The notes: a model not told the origin generated them from the sequence alone. DNA of 64,000 bases from Erythrobacter sp. NAP1 (GCF_000152865.1 NZ_CH672390.1:1488001-1552000); one strand, 5' to 3'; positions 1 through 9,365 are shown, numbered from the stretch's first letter. Made by a program: numbers and translations.

Positions 1-1434
1 GTCGGTGAGGTGCCGATCGAGGTCAAGGAACCACGCCTTGGCATCCGCGACGCTCATGACCGTGGGTTCGGCAATATCCGTGGGGCCTTTGGCGCTCGGG
101 ATCTTCACCGCGAGCGCCTTTTCATTGAGGCGCTTGCCTCCGCAGGTCTCACACGGCTGGGCGGTCTGGAACTTGCCCAGCTCCTCCTGCATCCACGCGC
201 TTTCGGTCTGCATCATCCGGCGGTTGAGGTTGCCGATGACGCCTTCAAACGCCTTGTTGACGGTGTACTGCTTGCGCCCGTCCTTGAAGGTGAGCGCAAC
301 CGGCATCCCGCCCGTGCCGTGAAGGATGATCATGCGCTGGTCAGGCTCAAGGTCCTTCCACGGCGTCGTGATCGTGAAGTCATACGCCTTCGCGAGGCTG
401 GTGAGCACCTGCATGTAATAAGGCGACGGCGGGTTGGACTTGGCCCATGGCGCGATGGCGCCCTGTTTGAGAGTCAGCTCCTCGTTCGGGACCACGAGCT
501 GCTCGTCAAACAGCTGCTTCTCGCCAATCCCGTCGCAGGTCGGGCACGCGCCCTGGGGGGAGTTGAACGAGAACAGGCGCGGCTCGATTTCCTCGATGGT
601 GAAGCCGCTGACCGGGCAGGCGAACTTTTCGCTGAACACGATGCGGTTGGCAGTGAGCCCCGCGCCCTTCATCGCGCCGCCCTGATCCGCCTCATCCTCG
701 CGCCCCGGCACCACGCCATCGGCGAGGTCCACATAGGCGAGGCCCTCGGCAAGTTTGAGCGCAGTCTCGAACGAGTCCGCAAGACGCGTCTCCAGCCCTT
801 CCTTCACCGCCAGCCGGTCGACCACCACTTCGATGTCGTGCTTGAACTTCTTGTCGAGCGCAGGCGCTTCCTCAATCGGGTAAAGTTCCCCGTCGATCCG
901 CACACGGGTGAAGCCCGCCTTCTGCCACTCGGCCATTTCCTTGCGATATTCGCCCTTTCGCCCACGCACGACCGGCGCGAGCAGGTAAAGCCGCGTGCCC
1001 TCTGGCAGAGCCATCACCCGGTCGACCATCTGCGACACGCTCTGCGCAGTGATCGGCTCTCCCGTCGCAGGCGAATACGGCACGCCAACCCTCGCCCACA
1101 AAAGGCGCATGTAGTCGTAAATCTCGGTCACGGTTGCCACGGTCGAGCGCGGGTTGCGGCTGGTAGTCTTCTGCTCGATCGAGATTGCAGGAGAGAGCCC
1201 GTCAATATGCTCGACATCGGGCTTCTGCATCATCTCCAGGAACTGGCGCGCATAGGCGCTGAGGCTCTCAACATAGCGCCGCTGCCCCTCGGCATAGATC
1301 GTGTCGAAGGCGAGGCTCGACTTGCCCGAACCCGACAGCCCCGTCACCACGATCAGGCTATCGCGCGGCAGGTCGATATCGACGCCTTTGAGGTTGTGCT
1401 CACGGGCACCACGGACGCTTATTTTTGTCAGCAT
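1..1434 (-). CDS. uvrA: UvrA, excinuclease ABC subunit A (partial, N-terminal half)
   Basis: UvrA is the damage-sensing ATPase of nucleotide excision repair; it loads UvrB at DNA lesions. The visible 478 residues begin [20 protein letters not shown]. The first Walker A motif, GLSGSGKSS, lies near residue 32, followed by the family segment [20 protein letters not shown] and the UvrB-binding/insertion region. A Cys pair CPTCDGIG near residue 295 fits the first zinc module. Full-length UvrA is about 950-970 residues, so the C-terminal half lies beyond the window edge. The ATG was chosen because it gives the conserved UvrA N terminus; an in-frame TTG four codons upstream is possible. A LexA box 50 bases upstream indicates SOS control. 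Confidence 0.96.
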   Translation of the reverse strand, partial: MLTKISVRGAREHNLKGVDIDLPRDSLIVVTGLSGSGKSSLAFDTIYAEGQRRYVESLSAYARQFLEMMQKPDVEHIDGLSPAISIEQKTTSRNPRSTVATVTEIYDYMRLLWARVGVPYSPATGEPITAQSVSQMVDRVMALPEGTRLYLLAPVVRGRKGEYRKEMAEWQKAGFTRVRIDGELYPIEEAPALDKKFKHDIEVVVDRLAVKEGLETRLADSFETALKLAEGLAYVDLADGVVPGREDEADQGGAMKGAGLTANRIVFSEKFACPVSGFTIEEIEPRLFSFNSPQGACPTCDGIGEKQLFDEQLVVPNEELTLKQGAIAPWAKSNPPSPYYMQVLTSLAKAYDFTITTPWKDLEPDQRMIILHGTGGMPVALTFKDGRKQYTVNKAFEGVIGNLNRRMMQTESAWMQEELGKFQTAQPCETCGGKRLNEKALAVKIPSAKGPTDIAEPTVMSVADAKAWFLDLDRHLTD

Positions 1435-1483
1435 GTGGCAGGCCAATGCTTTTGAATTTTCGTAAGGCTCATAAGGGGCGTTT

Positions 1484-1498
1484 GTTCCGCAAATGTTC
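1484..1498 (-). promoter_or_regulatory. LexA (SOS) box upstream of uvrA
   Basis: The sequence GTTC-CGCAAAT-GTTC is a perfect GTTC-N7-GTTC direct repeat, the known LexA recognition form in alphaproteobacteria. It sits 50 bases upstream of the uvrA start, a usual position for repressing this promoter. The rest of the 313-base gap between uvrA and the next gene shows no other gene I can support. Confidence 0.85.
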
Positions 1499-1747
1499 GC
1501 TGATGTAAAGGGGGAGCGCAGAGCGCTGTGCCCGCTTGGGTGTGAGGTGGCGACGAGGCTTACCGATTACAACGCCCGAGGCGCGACTTGGTGCCGCCTT
1601 GCCACAATCGAATGCCGCATCGACGGGCCGACGCTGAGCGGCGGCGATCCGAGCGGCTCGGGTAAGGCTTTCTTCGGCTTTCGCGGTATGATCGTGGCTG
1701 GTGGAAAAACAACAACTTGATCGCTTCACATCGCGAAGGAACCCACC

Positions 1748-2110
1748 ATGCGTATCGCCACCGCCTTCCCCGCCCCTCTGGCCGCAACCGCCGCTCTTGT
1801 GATCACCGCGCTAGCCGCAAGCGCACCCGCACCTGCATACGCCTGCTCCGATCCCGACGATTGCAAAGGCCTCTCACGCGAAGAACTCGCCCGCGACCGC
1901 GCCGAAATCCGCCGCCTCAACCGCGAGCAGCTGCGCTACGTCGAGCGCCGCGACGCCGAATATGCGCGCGGCTGGGAAGCCTACGACCGCCACGCGCAGG
2001 ACATGGACGACTACGAGAGAAGCCGCGCCGACTACGAACGCCGCATGCGCGAATGGCGCGAAGCCGTGCGGCGGTGTCGCGGTGGGGATTGGCGGTATTG
2101 CGGGGGGTGA
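1748..2110 (+). CDS. small exported hypothetical protein, charged helical
   Basis: This 120-residue protein has a clear Sec signal peptide: a short basic start, a hydrophobic Ala/Leu core to about residue 25, then APAYA before the mature CSDPDDCKG. The mature part is dominated by Arg, Glu, Asp and Tyr with helical heptad-like spacing (RDRAEIRRLNREQLRYVERR), so a periplasmic coiled coil is likely. Four Cys residues occur as pairs near the mature N terminus and the C terminus (RRCRGGDWRYC), which could form disulfides. A GAAGGAA ribosome-binding site precedes the ATG. I do not recognise a named family. It ends 14 bases from the stop of the convergent TIR gene. Confidence 0.75.
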   Translation: MRIATAFPAPLAATAALVITALAASAPAPAYACSDPDDCKGLSREELARDRAEIRRLNREQLRYVERRDAEYARGWEAYDRHAQDMDDYERSRADYERRMREWREAVRRCRGGDWRYCGG

Positions 2111-2123
2111 GTGGCGCGGCGGG

Positions 2124-4106
2124 CTAGAGTCCAAGCGCTTTGAAGAAGGCCTCGATAAGCTCTCTGCCCGCTTGCATCGCTTGTACCGCGGATGGTGAAT
2201 CGGCAATCGTGGCCATCGCGCCGAGCGCATTCACGACCCCGAAGCCGATCCCACCAACATACATGAGGTAGCGCCGCTTGCTGCCCTGCTCCTTCGCGTC
2301 CGCGTCTAGGGCGCCCGCAGCGTGAGCAACGTCCTGCCCTTCCTTGATGACGTCCTCGATCAACTCATCGAGCGAAGACGTGGTTTTGCCCGCCTCCTGA
2401 AGCGGCTCGTGCATCGCGCGAAGCTTTTGCGTGATCTCCCGCACCGCTTCCGGATCAGCTTCCTCGACTGAAATCTCTGAGAGGGCGCGTTCCTCCAGAT
2501 CGAGGCTCGGCAGTGCCGACATGCATTTCTTGTGCGCGGCAGTGAACTCCTCGAGCGTTTCACGCTGTCCCGGTGCAAACTCTGCGCTCGACATCGTTGA
2601 AAGACCGCCGGTCACGATGTTTACCAGCCGATCAAGCCCGCCCCAAGCCGATTTCGCGCCGCTTTCGCGAACCTCATCATGATAGCGCAAAAGCGCGCGG
2701 TCCATGTTGCTTGGGAGATTGTGCTTCGATGCGAAGATGACGTCGAGCACCAGCAAGAGCTCGCGCACGGCGGTTTCCAAAGCGCTTTCGCGCACCGGGA
2801 CGTCGGTCAGGGGATTGGGCAGAGTGTCGAGCTTGCCCTCGGCGTTGGCAGCAATCTGCGGGCTGAGCAGACGTTCGACCGAGTCCGAAACGCTCTCCCT
2901 GGTCGGCGCAGGGGGTTCCCATTCGATCCACTCGCGAATGGCCTCTTCGCGATCGAACCCCGAGTACCGGGTGAGGTCGCGGTAATTGACCGTCTGCATC
3001 AACGGCTTGAGATCGCCGCCATCCAGCTTGAAGCCAACAATGCGCCGCTCGACCGAGGACGGGTCGAGGTTGTAATAGTAGTTCCACTCCGCATTGCAGT
3101 GGTCAGACGCAACGTAGCTTCTGGAATAGAGCGGAATGAGGCGGTCGGCGCGGTCCATTGCGTCGTTCATGGCATTGACGAAATTCGCCTGCGGGAAGTC
3201 GCGATATTGGACGATGTAGGATTTGCCCAGCTGGTCCAAGATCGCCGCAACTTCGCGCGCGTCGGTCTCGTCGGGCGAGGCGTAGGAGATGAAGAAGTCG
3301 ACGCGCGGCTTGTCGTCGGATTTTCGTTTGCGTAAAGAGTCGACAAATGCCTTGATGTCGGCGTTTACCTCGGCGGGTTCGCGGGACCACCATTCGTTGT
3401 CCTGTTCGACGATCCAGCGAAAGAAGGTTTGGTCTGCTTCGTCGTCGAATTCGGCAAAGGCGTGGGAGAGGCCTTCGAGCCGCCCGTAGTACCACTCGCG
3501 CCAGATTTCGAAGCCATGCTCGCTGCGCGAAAGCCATCGAGCGGCAGCGCTCCAAATCTGCTGAAACCAATCGGGCCTCTGATTCCAGACCGATGAATGC
3601 ATCAGCCTCAACGGGTCCATATTGTCCGCAAGCTGCGAACAGTCGCGGCTAGTCTCGTACCACAGGTAGCCGGAATAAGTCCGTAGAGGCGCTTGACTAG
3701 CTGAGAAAGCTGCGTCCGCTGCTGCTTGGGCATACGCCTTCTCAAAGGCTGCTGTGTACGCTGCATCGCTCGCACCGAAAAGCAACGAGACCGGGTCAGT
3801 CGGCGTTGCGACCGGCCCCCGGCGTGCCGCTACTTCCGCCATATCGCGCGCGAAGAAGGCAGCTTCTGCGGCAGAGTGAAACAACGCACCGCGAGTCAAC
3901 GACACTATTGCGTGCACAACGCAGAGAGCCCTGAAAGTCGGTAGAGCTGCTGAAACCTGTGGTGACTCCGAAGTCCACTCGTCCGGTTCGAAAATCAAAG
4001 CCAGAGGTCTCAATACTGCTCGGAAGCCAATCACCTGCGCCCATTCACGCGGCTTGTCCTCAAGCCACGCGGCAAGCTCCCCCCTCGATGTGATCTCGAC
4101 CGCCAT
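2124..4106 (-). CDS. TIR-domain protein with N-terminal helical module and C-terminal hydrophobic tail
   Basis: A 660-residue protein with a TIR domain at about residues 268-390. It starts VDFFISYASPDETDAREVA (beta-A and box 1), continues through YRDFPQANFVNAMNDAMDRA, and has the SxxCxxE-type motif SDHCNAEW with Glu340 in the position of the catalytic glutamate of NAD-consuming TIRs. The N-terminal 260 residues are helical and rich in Ala and Trp, with no domain I recognise; they may sense or oligomerise. The C-terminal 270 residues are helical and contain one hydrophobic stretch near residues 612-633 that could insert in a membrane. Bacterial TIR proteins commonly act in antiphage defence by destroying NAD, but no partner gene is adjacent. 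Function is inferred from the domain only. Confidence 0.85.
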   Translation of the reverse strand: MAVEITSRGELAAWLEDKPREWAQVIGFRAVLRPLALIFEPDEWTSESPQVSAALPTFRALCVVHAIVSLTRGALFHSAAEAAFFARDMAEVAARRGPVATPTDPVSLLFGASDAAYTAAFEKAYAQAAADAAFSASQAPLRTYSGYLWYETSRDCSQLADNMDPLRLMHSSVWNQRPDWFQQIWSAAARWLSRSEHGFEIWREWYYGRLEGLSHAFAEFDDEADQTFFRWIVEQDNEWWSREPAEVNADIKAFVDSLRKRKSDDKPRVDFFISYASPDETDAREVAAILDQLGKSYIVQYRDFPQANFVNAMNDAMDRADRLIPLYSRSYVASDHCNAEWNYYYNLDPSSVERRIVGFKLDGGDLKPLMQTVNYRDLTRYSGFDREEAIREWIEWEPPAPTRESVSDSVERLLSPQIAANAEGKLDTLPNPLTDVPVRESALETAVRELLLVLDVIFASKHNLPSNMDRALLRYHDEVRESGAKSAWGGLDRLVNIVTGGLSTMSSAEFAPGQRETLEEFTAAHKKCMSALPSLDLEERALSEISVEEADPEAVREITQKLRAMHEPLQEAGKTTSSLDELIEDVIKEGQDVAHAAGALDADAKEQGSKRRYLMYVGGIGFGVVNALGAMATIADSPSAVQAMQAGRELIEAFFKALGL

Positions 4107-4370
4107 CCCTTCCCTATCCGGCGACAGCTCTCACAAAGCAACCTCCAGCTTCCCACATCCCGTGTCTCAATCACGCTGAGCCGTGGATCGAACTTGCGGC
4201 CCTGTCTGTAACTAAAGTGAACACAACAACGACCTCGAACATTTCAGCGCGCAACCGCCGCGCCCAGGTCGTGCAGACATTTCGGGAAGGATCCGAAGCA
4301 GCGCCTCTTTGATGCCGCACTCACGTGCCGAGGCTCGCTCGCCGTCACGGAATTCGTGACGAAGCGCCCG

Positions 4371-4460
4371 GTCCTTTCCTTCGAAAGGACAGCTTTATCT
4401 TTAGTTCAACGCGCAACACACTTCTCACATCTGGTCCTGCGGGTCGCAAACCCGCTTTTT
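4371..4460 (+). other. two hairpins upstream of the lysozyme gene
   Basis: GTCCTTTC and GAAAGGAC (4371-4390) form an 8-bp stem with a CTTC loop. GCGGGT/ACCCGC (4439-4455) form a 6-bp stem followed by TTTTT, a short terminator-like element. Codons in this stretch lose the G/C-ending bias seen further downstream. Both points suggest the stretch is untranslated leader rather than coding. Confidence 0.4.
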
Positions 4461-4522
4461 CGATCAACGCTGCCTCTGGCGGCGAAAAGGGGTCGCGGCT
4501 CACTTCGCCGGGCACGTCGCCT

Positions 4523-5323
4523 TTGACGCAGGCGCCCGATCTGCCTTCCGTCAAGAAGGCTGTACGGCGCAGTTTTGCGAAGTCGTTTCGCAAGCGTTGG
4601 AACGACCGGCGCGAGCGCAGCAGGCGCAGGCGCTCTGTCACTTACACGCCGCTTCAGAATGTTCGCCAGCGCGGCAAAAGGCGCAAGCGGACCGCGTTTG
4701 CGCTGGGCGTCAGTGCACTCGGGCTTTCAGGGACCTCTAACCTTGCATTGTCCGCTGATCCGATTGCGGCGGAGAACATGATGGGGGAGTTCGAGAGCGC
4801 GAATGAATTCGAACTTGTCGACCCGTCCGAGCGCCGCCATGCGAAGAAGCTCTCGGTAAGCGACCGGCTGATTGATGCGATGATCGAGGAAGAAGGCGTG
4901 CGCTATGATGTCTACCGCGATGTGGCGGGCTATCCAACGGTCGGCGTCGGGCACCTCGTATTGCCCAAAGACCGATTGAAGGTAGGCGATACCATCTCGC
5001 ACAGACGCGCCCTCGCCTTTCTCGAAAAGGACCTCGCAAAGGCCGAAAAGGGCGTGCGAAAAATCGTCGGTGATCTTCCGCTCAACCAAAACGAATTCGA
5101 CGCGCTTGTCGACCTTGTCTTCAATGTGGGCATTGGGACGGTCGGACCGGAGAAAAGCCCGAAGCTCAACGCAGCCATCGAAGCGGGCGACTATGAGGGC
5201 ATCGCGGAAGAACTCGAATACCACCATGCGGCAAGCAGGGTCGCAAAAGGCCTTGTCTATCGCAGCGAGAGGCGCACCAACATCTTCCTGAATGCCGACT
5301 ATTCCGATCCGCGCGAGGCCTGA
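4523..5323 (+). CDS. T4-type (GH24) lysozyme with basic N-terminal extension
   Basis: The C-terminal 150 residues match phage-type lysozyme, which cleaves peptidoglycan between MurNAc and GlcNAc. Counting from the chosen TTG, the catalytic Glu124 lies in IEEEGVRYDVY, followed by Asp133 and Thr139 in YRDVAGYPTVGVGH; FNVGIGTVG and YRSERR are further family motifs. Residues 20-55 are extremely Arg/Lys-rich. They are followed by a hydrophobic signal-like segment (AFALGVSALGLSGTSNLALSA), so export or inner-membrane anchoring is likely. The start is uncertain: a GTG at 4325 keeps the frame open but covers two hairpins and poorly biased codons. The gene stands alone, so it is probably a cellular lytic enzyme rather than part of a prophage. 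Confidence 0.8.
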   Translation: MTQAPDLPSVKKAVRRSFAKSFRKRWNDRRERSRRRRSVTYTPLQNVRQRGKRRKRTAFALGVSALGLSGTSNLALSADPIAAENMMGEFESANEFELVDPSERRHAKKLSVSDRLIDAMIEEEGVRYDVYRDVAGYPTVGVGHLVLPKDRLKVGDTISHRRALAFLEKDLAKAEKGVRKIVGDLPLNQNEFDALVDLVFNVGIGTVGPEKSPKLNAAIEAGDYEGIAEELEYHHAASRVAKGLVYRSERRTNIFLNADYSDPREA

Positions 5324-5353
5324 TCGCAAGTCGGGCAGCTGGTCGGGACGCGG

Positions 5354-6352
5354 CTAAAACAGCGTCTGTTTGATCGGCACCGTGAGCCCGGCCTGGCCAG
5401 CGATCATGGCGATCCATTCTTCGAGCTTTGCTATCTCATCCTCGACCACCGCGCTGCTCGTGGCCTTTGCGTCGCGGGCAGCTTTGGTCGCGTAATCCTC
5501 GCCGGTCTTGGCATCGCTGGCAAAGACGGGGCCGCTTGCGATTGCCTCGGCTTTTTGCTGAGTGATCGGAACTCCAGTGAAGGCTCCAATAGCTGCGAGT
5601 GTTTCGGCTGGCTCCTCACCAAAACGATCTCCGTCGAGGGTGCGCACGCGGTCGCCGAACCGGCTGGCCATCCCATGCATGAAACGCTGGTTCAGGAACC
5701 AAGCCAGCGCGCCCGCTTGCAGGTCAGTCATGGAGAACTGCTCTCGGCCATCCATGCCGAGGTCCATTCCGGCATAGCCCATCATCTCGAGGTACAACTG
5801 CCGAGCCCACCGACGCCCGAGCATCCCCTTGCGAACCACGGCAGCGAGGAAGGCTGGCAGCGGGTTGGTCATCACCACCGCCTTGGCCCCCGGCACCGCT
5901 TCCATGAGCGCGGGCGCGATGGCGTTGGCGTGGTTGGTCGGTTTGACGAACACCGCCTCTCCCTCACTCCAGCTGCGGCTTAGCAATGCCATGACCGGCG
6001 CGATTGCAGGCTTTGCCTGAGGCCCTGCGTTTACCAGGCTTGCGATGATTCCCGGCTCGCTGAGACCGGCGCTAATGCCGGGTTGTTCGAGCGCTCTTGC
6101 CAGCAGGGTCGAGCGACAGAACGCAGTGTGAAAGATGAAATGGAGCGGGCCTTGAGCGATTTGAGCCTGAGCCATCTCGGCCAATGGCACGCTTGCAACA
6201 TCGCGCCCTTCCTCGCCGCCTACGTCTGCAAGAAAGCGCGATGCCGATAGTCGCTCACGCTCCAGCTTGATGAAGGTGATCGCCCCTGTTGCCGGATCGA
6301 GTGCGTGAGGGAGCCAGCGGGAATCTGAGAGAATCTGGTCGGAATTGGCCAT
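5354..6352 (-). CDS. P-loop sulfotransferase-like protein
   Basis: This 332-residue protein carries the segment FIFHTAFCRSTLLARALEQP near residue 72. It resembles the 5'-phosphosulfate-binding loop of sulfotransferase-like P-loop proteins, although a canonical Walker lysine is absent. A second conserved-looking block, AVFVKPTNHANAIAPALMEA, could carry the 3'-phosphate-binding residues. No signal peptide or membrane segment is visible. The gene converges on the lysozyme gene with a 30-base gap. Sulfotransferase-like is a fold-level call; substrate and activity are unknown. Confidence 0.6.
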   Translation of the reverse strand: MANSDQILSDSRWLPHALDPATGAITFIKLERERLSASRFLADVGGEEGRDVASVPLAEMAQAQIAQGPLHFIFHTAFCRSTLLARALEQPGISAGLSEPGIIASLVNAGPQAKPAIAPVMALLSRSWSEGEAVFVKPTNHANAIAPALMEAVPGAKAVVMTNPLPAFLAAVVRKGMLGRRWARQLYLEMMGYAGMDLGMDGREQFSMTDLQAGALAWFLNQRFMHGMASRFGDRVRTLDGDRFGEEPAETLAAIGAFTGVPITQQKAEAIASGPVFASDAKTGEDYATKAARDAKATSSAVVEDEIAKLEEWIAMIAGQAGLTVPIKQTLF

Positions 6353-6642
6353 TAAAACGGCTTAGTCGGCCTCGCAATCGGGAGCCAGCGAAACTCTTTA
6401 TTTCGCTCCAAACCCGCAGAAAACCGGGGTTGGCGAAGGGGTACAGAAAATATGAAGTCGCCAAAATGGCGGCAATTGGTGATGAAGCAATCCTCTTTGT
6501 AGGTCTTTGCACTCCTGCCCTTCGGGTCGCGCCTTGGGCTTTTTGGATTGCAACAAACATTGAGATGCGGCGCACCCTAACCCGCCGCACCGGGTCGGTA
6601 TGCGCAGGTCACCTGTGGTATTCAGCGGCACTGCACCTGCCG
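6353..6642. other. intergenic stretch, no supported gene
   Basis: About 290 bases lie between the start of the sulfotransferase-like gene and the end of the ABC ATPase gene. Only short dyads are visible, such as CGCC-AAAAT-GGCG near 6460. I see no tRNA, riboswitch core or convincing small gene. Confidence 0.5.
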
Positions 6643-7386
6643 CTAAGGACGGCGAATGACCAGCGCATGCTGGCCCGGCTTACCCAACCAGTCAGCATCC
6701 ACTCCCCACACGCGTTTGATTATCTCTTGCGTAAGGGCATCGGCTGGTGTGCCGGTGGCCACGCATTTGCCATCACTCAGAACGATGACGCGGTCGGCAC
6801 AGTTCATTGCCACGGCAAGATCGTGGACCACGAGCACGACGCCAGAACCGCTATCGGCGATCTCGCGAAAGTGCTCGGTCAGCGCCTTTGCATGCGCAAG
6901 GTCAAGCGCGGCGAGCGGTTCATCGGCGAGCACCCACTCAGGCGTTCCAGCCAGCACTCGCGCCAGCAGAACGCGCGCCTTCTCCCCGCCTGACAGACGG
7001 CTCGCCGGGCGATGGCGCAAATCCTCAAGCGCGAGCATCGAAATGGCGGCTTCGACTTCATCGCGTCCGCGGTCGCCATGGGGGAGGCGGCCAAGCGCCA
7101 CCAGCTGTTCGACCGCGACGTCCCAGGCGATGTCAGTGTCCTGCGGAAGATAGCCGAGCATGCGTGCCCGCTCTCGCGGCGGCAGTGCATGGATCGAGCG
7201 TCCATCAAGCGTCACAGCGCCACCCACCGGATCGAGCAGCCCTGCGAGCGCGAGGACGAGGCTCGACTTGCCAGCTCCGTTCGGCCCGACAATCGCGGTG
7301 ATCTCACCGGCTGCAAACGCAGCGCTGACATCGCTCAAAACCCGGCGACCGCCGCGCTCAATGGAAAGGTTGTTTGCCTCCAGCAT
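6643..7386 (-). CDS. btuD: ABC transporter ATPase, cobalamin/iron-chelate importer type
   Basis: A 247-residue ATPase that powers uptake through the adjacent FecCD-type permease. Walker A GPNGAGKSS is at about 34-42, the Q-loop at GYLPQDTDIAW, the signature LSGGEKARVLLAR at 131, Walker B VLADEP at 152-157 and the switch His188 in VVHDL. The ATG was chosen over an upstream in-frame start because it gives the usual MLEANNLSIERGG start. It also overlaps the permease stop by one base (TGATG), which implies translational coupling. Family resemblance is to BtuD/FhuC/HmuV; cobalamin is the likeliest substrate but haem or a siderophore cannot be excluded. Confidence 0.85.
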   Translation of the reverse strand: MLEANNLSIERGGRRVLSDVSAAFAAGEITAIVGPNGAGKSSLVLALAGLLDPVGGAVTLDGRSIHALPPRERARMLGYLPQDTDIAWDVAVEQLVALGRLPHGDRGRDEVEAAISMLALEDLRHRPASRLSGGEKARVLLARVLAGTPEWVLADEPLAALDLAHAKALTEHFREIADSGSGVVLVVHDLAVAMNCADRVIVLSDGKCVATGTPADALTQEIIKRVWGVDADWLGKPGQHALVIRRP

Positions 7387-8375
7387 CACAGCCGCCCCTT
7401 GCGCATGCGGATGAGCAACCACAGGAAGAACGGCGCCCCGATGAGCGACAAGGCTATGCCGAGCCGAAGCTCGGTCACCAGCGGCAGGACGCGCACAACG
7501 CTGTCTGCCAGCAGCACCAGGCATGCCCCTGCAAGAGCGCTTGGAAGAAGGAGCGAGGATGGCAGGCGGTCGGTGAGCGGGCGCACGAGATGGGGCACGA
7601 TTAATCCGACGAAACCGATAATTCCAGCTACCGCGACCCCTGACCCCACGGTGAGCGCCGTTCCCACCACCAGCAGGAAGAGCAGCCGCCTTGGGTCAAC
7701 GCCGAGCGAACGTGCCGCCTCTTCGCCGAGCGTCAGCGCATCAAGGCTTCGCGATGCCAGCATCAGCACCGCGATCCCGGCAAGAGTAAGCGGCGCTGCG
7801 ATCCAGACCTCCGCCCATGAGCGGTCGGTGATCGCGCCGTTGAGCCACATGACGATCTGGCTCATCGCAAAGGCGCTGGGCGCCATGGTGATAGCAAGCG
7901 CGGTGAGAGCGCCGGCAAGGCTGGCGATCATCAGACCGGCAAGCGTGAAGAGCGCGATCCCTCCGCCCGCGCCCGCGCGGCCATCGGACACGCTTCTACC
8001 CGCAATCGCGGCAAGCAGCGCCATCGCGAGAGCGGCTCCGGCCAGCGCAAAGACGGGAACGCCCCAGGAAGACGAGGCGAGCCCGAACCAGAAGCTCGCC
8101 ACCGCGCCAAGCGCTGCCATGGGAGCAATGCCGAACAGGCCCGGATCGGCCAAAGGGTTGCGAAGATAGCCCTGCATCGCCGCGCCAGCCGCGCCAAGCC
8201 CCGCCCCGATGACAATCGCCAGCACAGCGCGCGGCAGGCGCAATTCCATCAGGATGAGCGCTGCGTTCGCCGTGCCTTCCGCACCGATTGGGCTGATCCA
8301 GACCCGCCCTGCGAGCAGAGAAATCGGCACAAGCACCACGAGCAGCGCTGCGAAGATGACGGCAGCGCGGTTCAC
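7386..8375 (-). CDS. btuC: FecCD-family permease of an ABC importer
   Basis: A 329-residue polytopic inner-membrane protein with about ten hydrophobic segments, the usual size for BtuC/FecC/FecD subunits. The cytoplasmic coupling region is recognisable in GIIGFVGLIVPHLVRPLTD near residue 255, preceded by the helix SLGVDPRRLLFLLVVG. Its start overlaps the stop of the binding-protein gene by four bases (ATGA) and its stop overlaps the ATPase start by one base. The three genes therefore form one unit. Two copies would assemble with two ATPases. Confidence 0.87.
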   Translation of the reverse strand: MNRAAVIFAALLVVLVPISLLAGRVWISPIGAEGTANAALILMELRLPRAVLAIVIGAGLGAAGAAMQGYLRNPLADPGLFGIAPMAALGAVASFWFGLASSSWGVPVFALAGAALAMALLAAIAGRSVSDGRAGAGGGIALFTLAGLMIASLAGALTALAITMAPSAFAMSQIVMWLNGAITDRSWAEVWIAAPLTLAGIAVLMLASRSLDALTLGEEAARSLGVDPRRLLFLLVVGTALTVGSGVAVAGIIGFVGLIVPHLVRPLTDRLPSSLLLPSALAGACLVLLADSVVRVLPLVTELRLGIALSLIGAPFFLWLLIRMRKGRL

Positions 8376-9253
8376 TCGCTCGCCCCCTCAAGCTCTGCGC
8401 GAATATCGACAAGACGTTCGCGCGCCTGCGCAATCGAGGGGCCACCGCAATAGAACAGGTTCGGGTCAAAACGCGCGACATGGGTGCCCTCAAGCGAGCC
8501 AAGCACCGGATGCCCCTGCCCTGCCGCATCGCCCGCGATCAGAAGCAGGTCGGGCGGCTCGGTCAGCACCGCTTCGAGCGTCACGAAATCGGCCTGCCCC
8601 AACCCCTGCGCTGCGCTGTGGTTAGAGAAACCTGCCCAGCGCAGGTGCTCTGCCACCAGCGAGCTTTCGCCTGCCACGATCTGTCCAGCCTGCCACACCA
8701 TGGCTGAGCCCGCATCGCCTTCCGGCTTGTCGACGCTGAAGCGGATTTGCTGCACCAACTCGTCACCCCTCGCTGGGTGCTCGGCAAGGTTGGAAATCTG
8801 GAAAATCTGATCGAAGCTCGCCTCGCTGCTGAAGGGGCTGTCGAAGGTCTCGACCCGCAATCCTGCGCGTTCGAGCGCGTTCAGCGTGGCAGGCGCAATG
8901 AAGCGGCTGGCAAGGACGATGTCCGGCGAAAGCGCGATGATCTCCTCAGCCGTCCCGCCCGTCACGCCAAAGCTGCGAGCGCGGTTCACATCCACCGAAC
9001 TGGCTGCCGGATCGCGGCTGTAATGCGAGAGGGCAAGGATTTGCTCAGGCGCGGCCACTTCGACGAGGATTGCATCGAGGCACGGATTGAGGCTGACAAA
9101 GGTGGGGCCGATGTCATCGGATCGGCCGGCCTTGGCGGGCTGGCAGCCCGAAAGGACCGCGAGCGCACTTGCCGCGCCGAGCCAACGTGCCGCCCGATTG
9201 ATCGCCGAAACTCCCATCCCTGCCAGCCGATAGGGCCGCGACGGGCTCACCAC
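8372..9253 (-). CDS. btuF: BtuF-like periplasmic substrate-binding lipoprotein
   Basis: A 293-residue binding protein, first in the importer operon. A hydrophobic N terminus ends in AVLSGCQ, a lipobox, so it is probably a lipoprotein facing the periplasm. The mature part begins FVSLNPCLDAILVEVAAPEQ, typical of the TroA/BtuF fold, and includes AEEIIALSPDIVLAS and a C-terminal ARERLVDIRAELE helix. An alternative ATG 36 bases downstream gives a more typical short signal peptide; the upstream start is kept for completeness. The divergent wall-hydrolase gene starts 112 bases away, and I see no cobalamin riboswitch in that gap. Confidence 0.8.
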   Translation of the reverse strand: MVSPSRPYRLAGMGVSAINRAARWLGAASALAVLSGCQPAKAGRSDDIGPTFVSLNPCLDAILVEVAAPEQILALSHYSRDPAASSVDVNRARSFGVTGGTAEEIIALSPDIVLASRFIAPATLNALERAGLRVETFDSPFSSEASFDQIFQISNLAEHPARGDELVQQIRFSVDKPEGDAGSAMVWQAGQIVAGESSLVAEHLRWAGFSNHSAAQGLGQADFVTLEAVLTEPPDLLLIAGDAAGQGHPVLGSLEGTHVARFDPNLFYCGGPSIAQARERLVDIRAELEGASE

Positions 9254-9365
9254 AAGCGCGCTGGCGCAGCGTTAACGAATTGATGGCCTGTGTCGCCTTT
9301 CGGGACGCCACCTGTCAGCACGCTCGTGAAAGCGCCTCACAATCGTTACGCGCTTGAGGCGCGCC

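Noticed and set aside
10..1455. A 481-codon plus-strand frame over uvrA
   Set aside because: It mirrors the uvrA coding strand, which reads as UvrA throughout. It contains no recognisable domain.
9254..9365. A cobalamin riboswitch before the BtuF-type gene
   Set aside because: The gap is only 112 bases and lacks the conserved B12-box; the substrate call therefore rests on protein similarity only.
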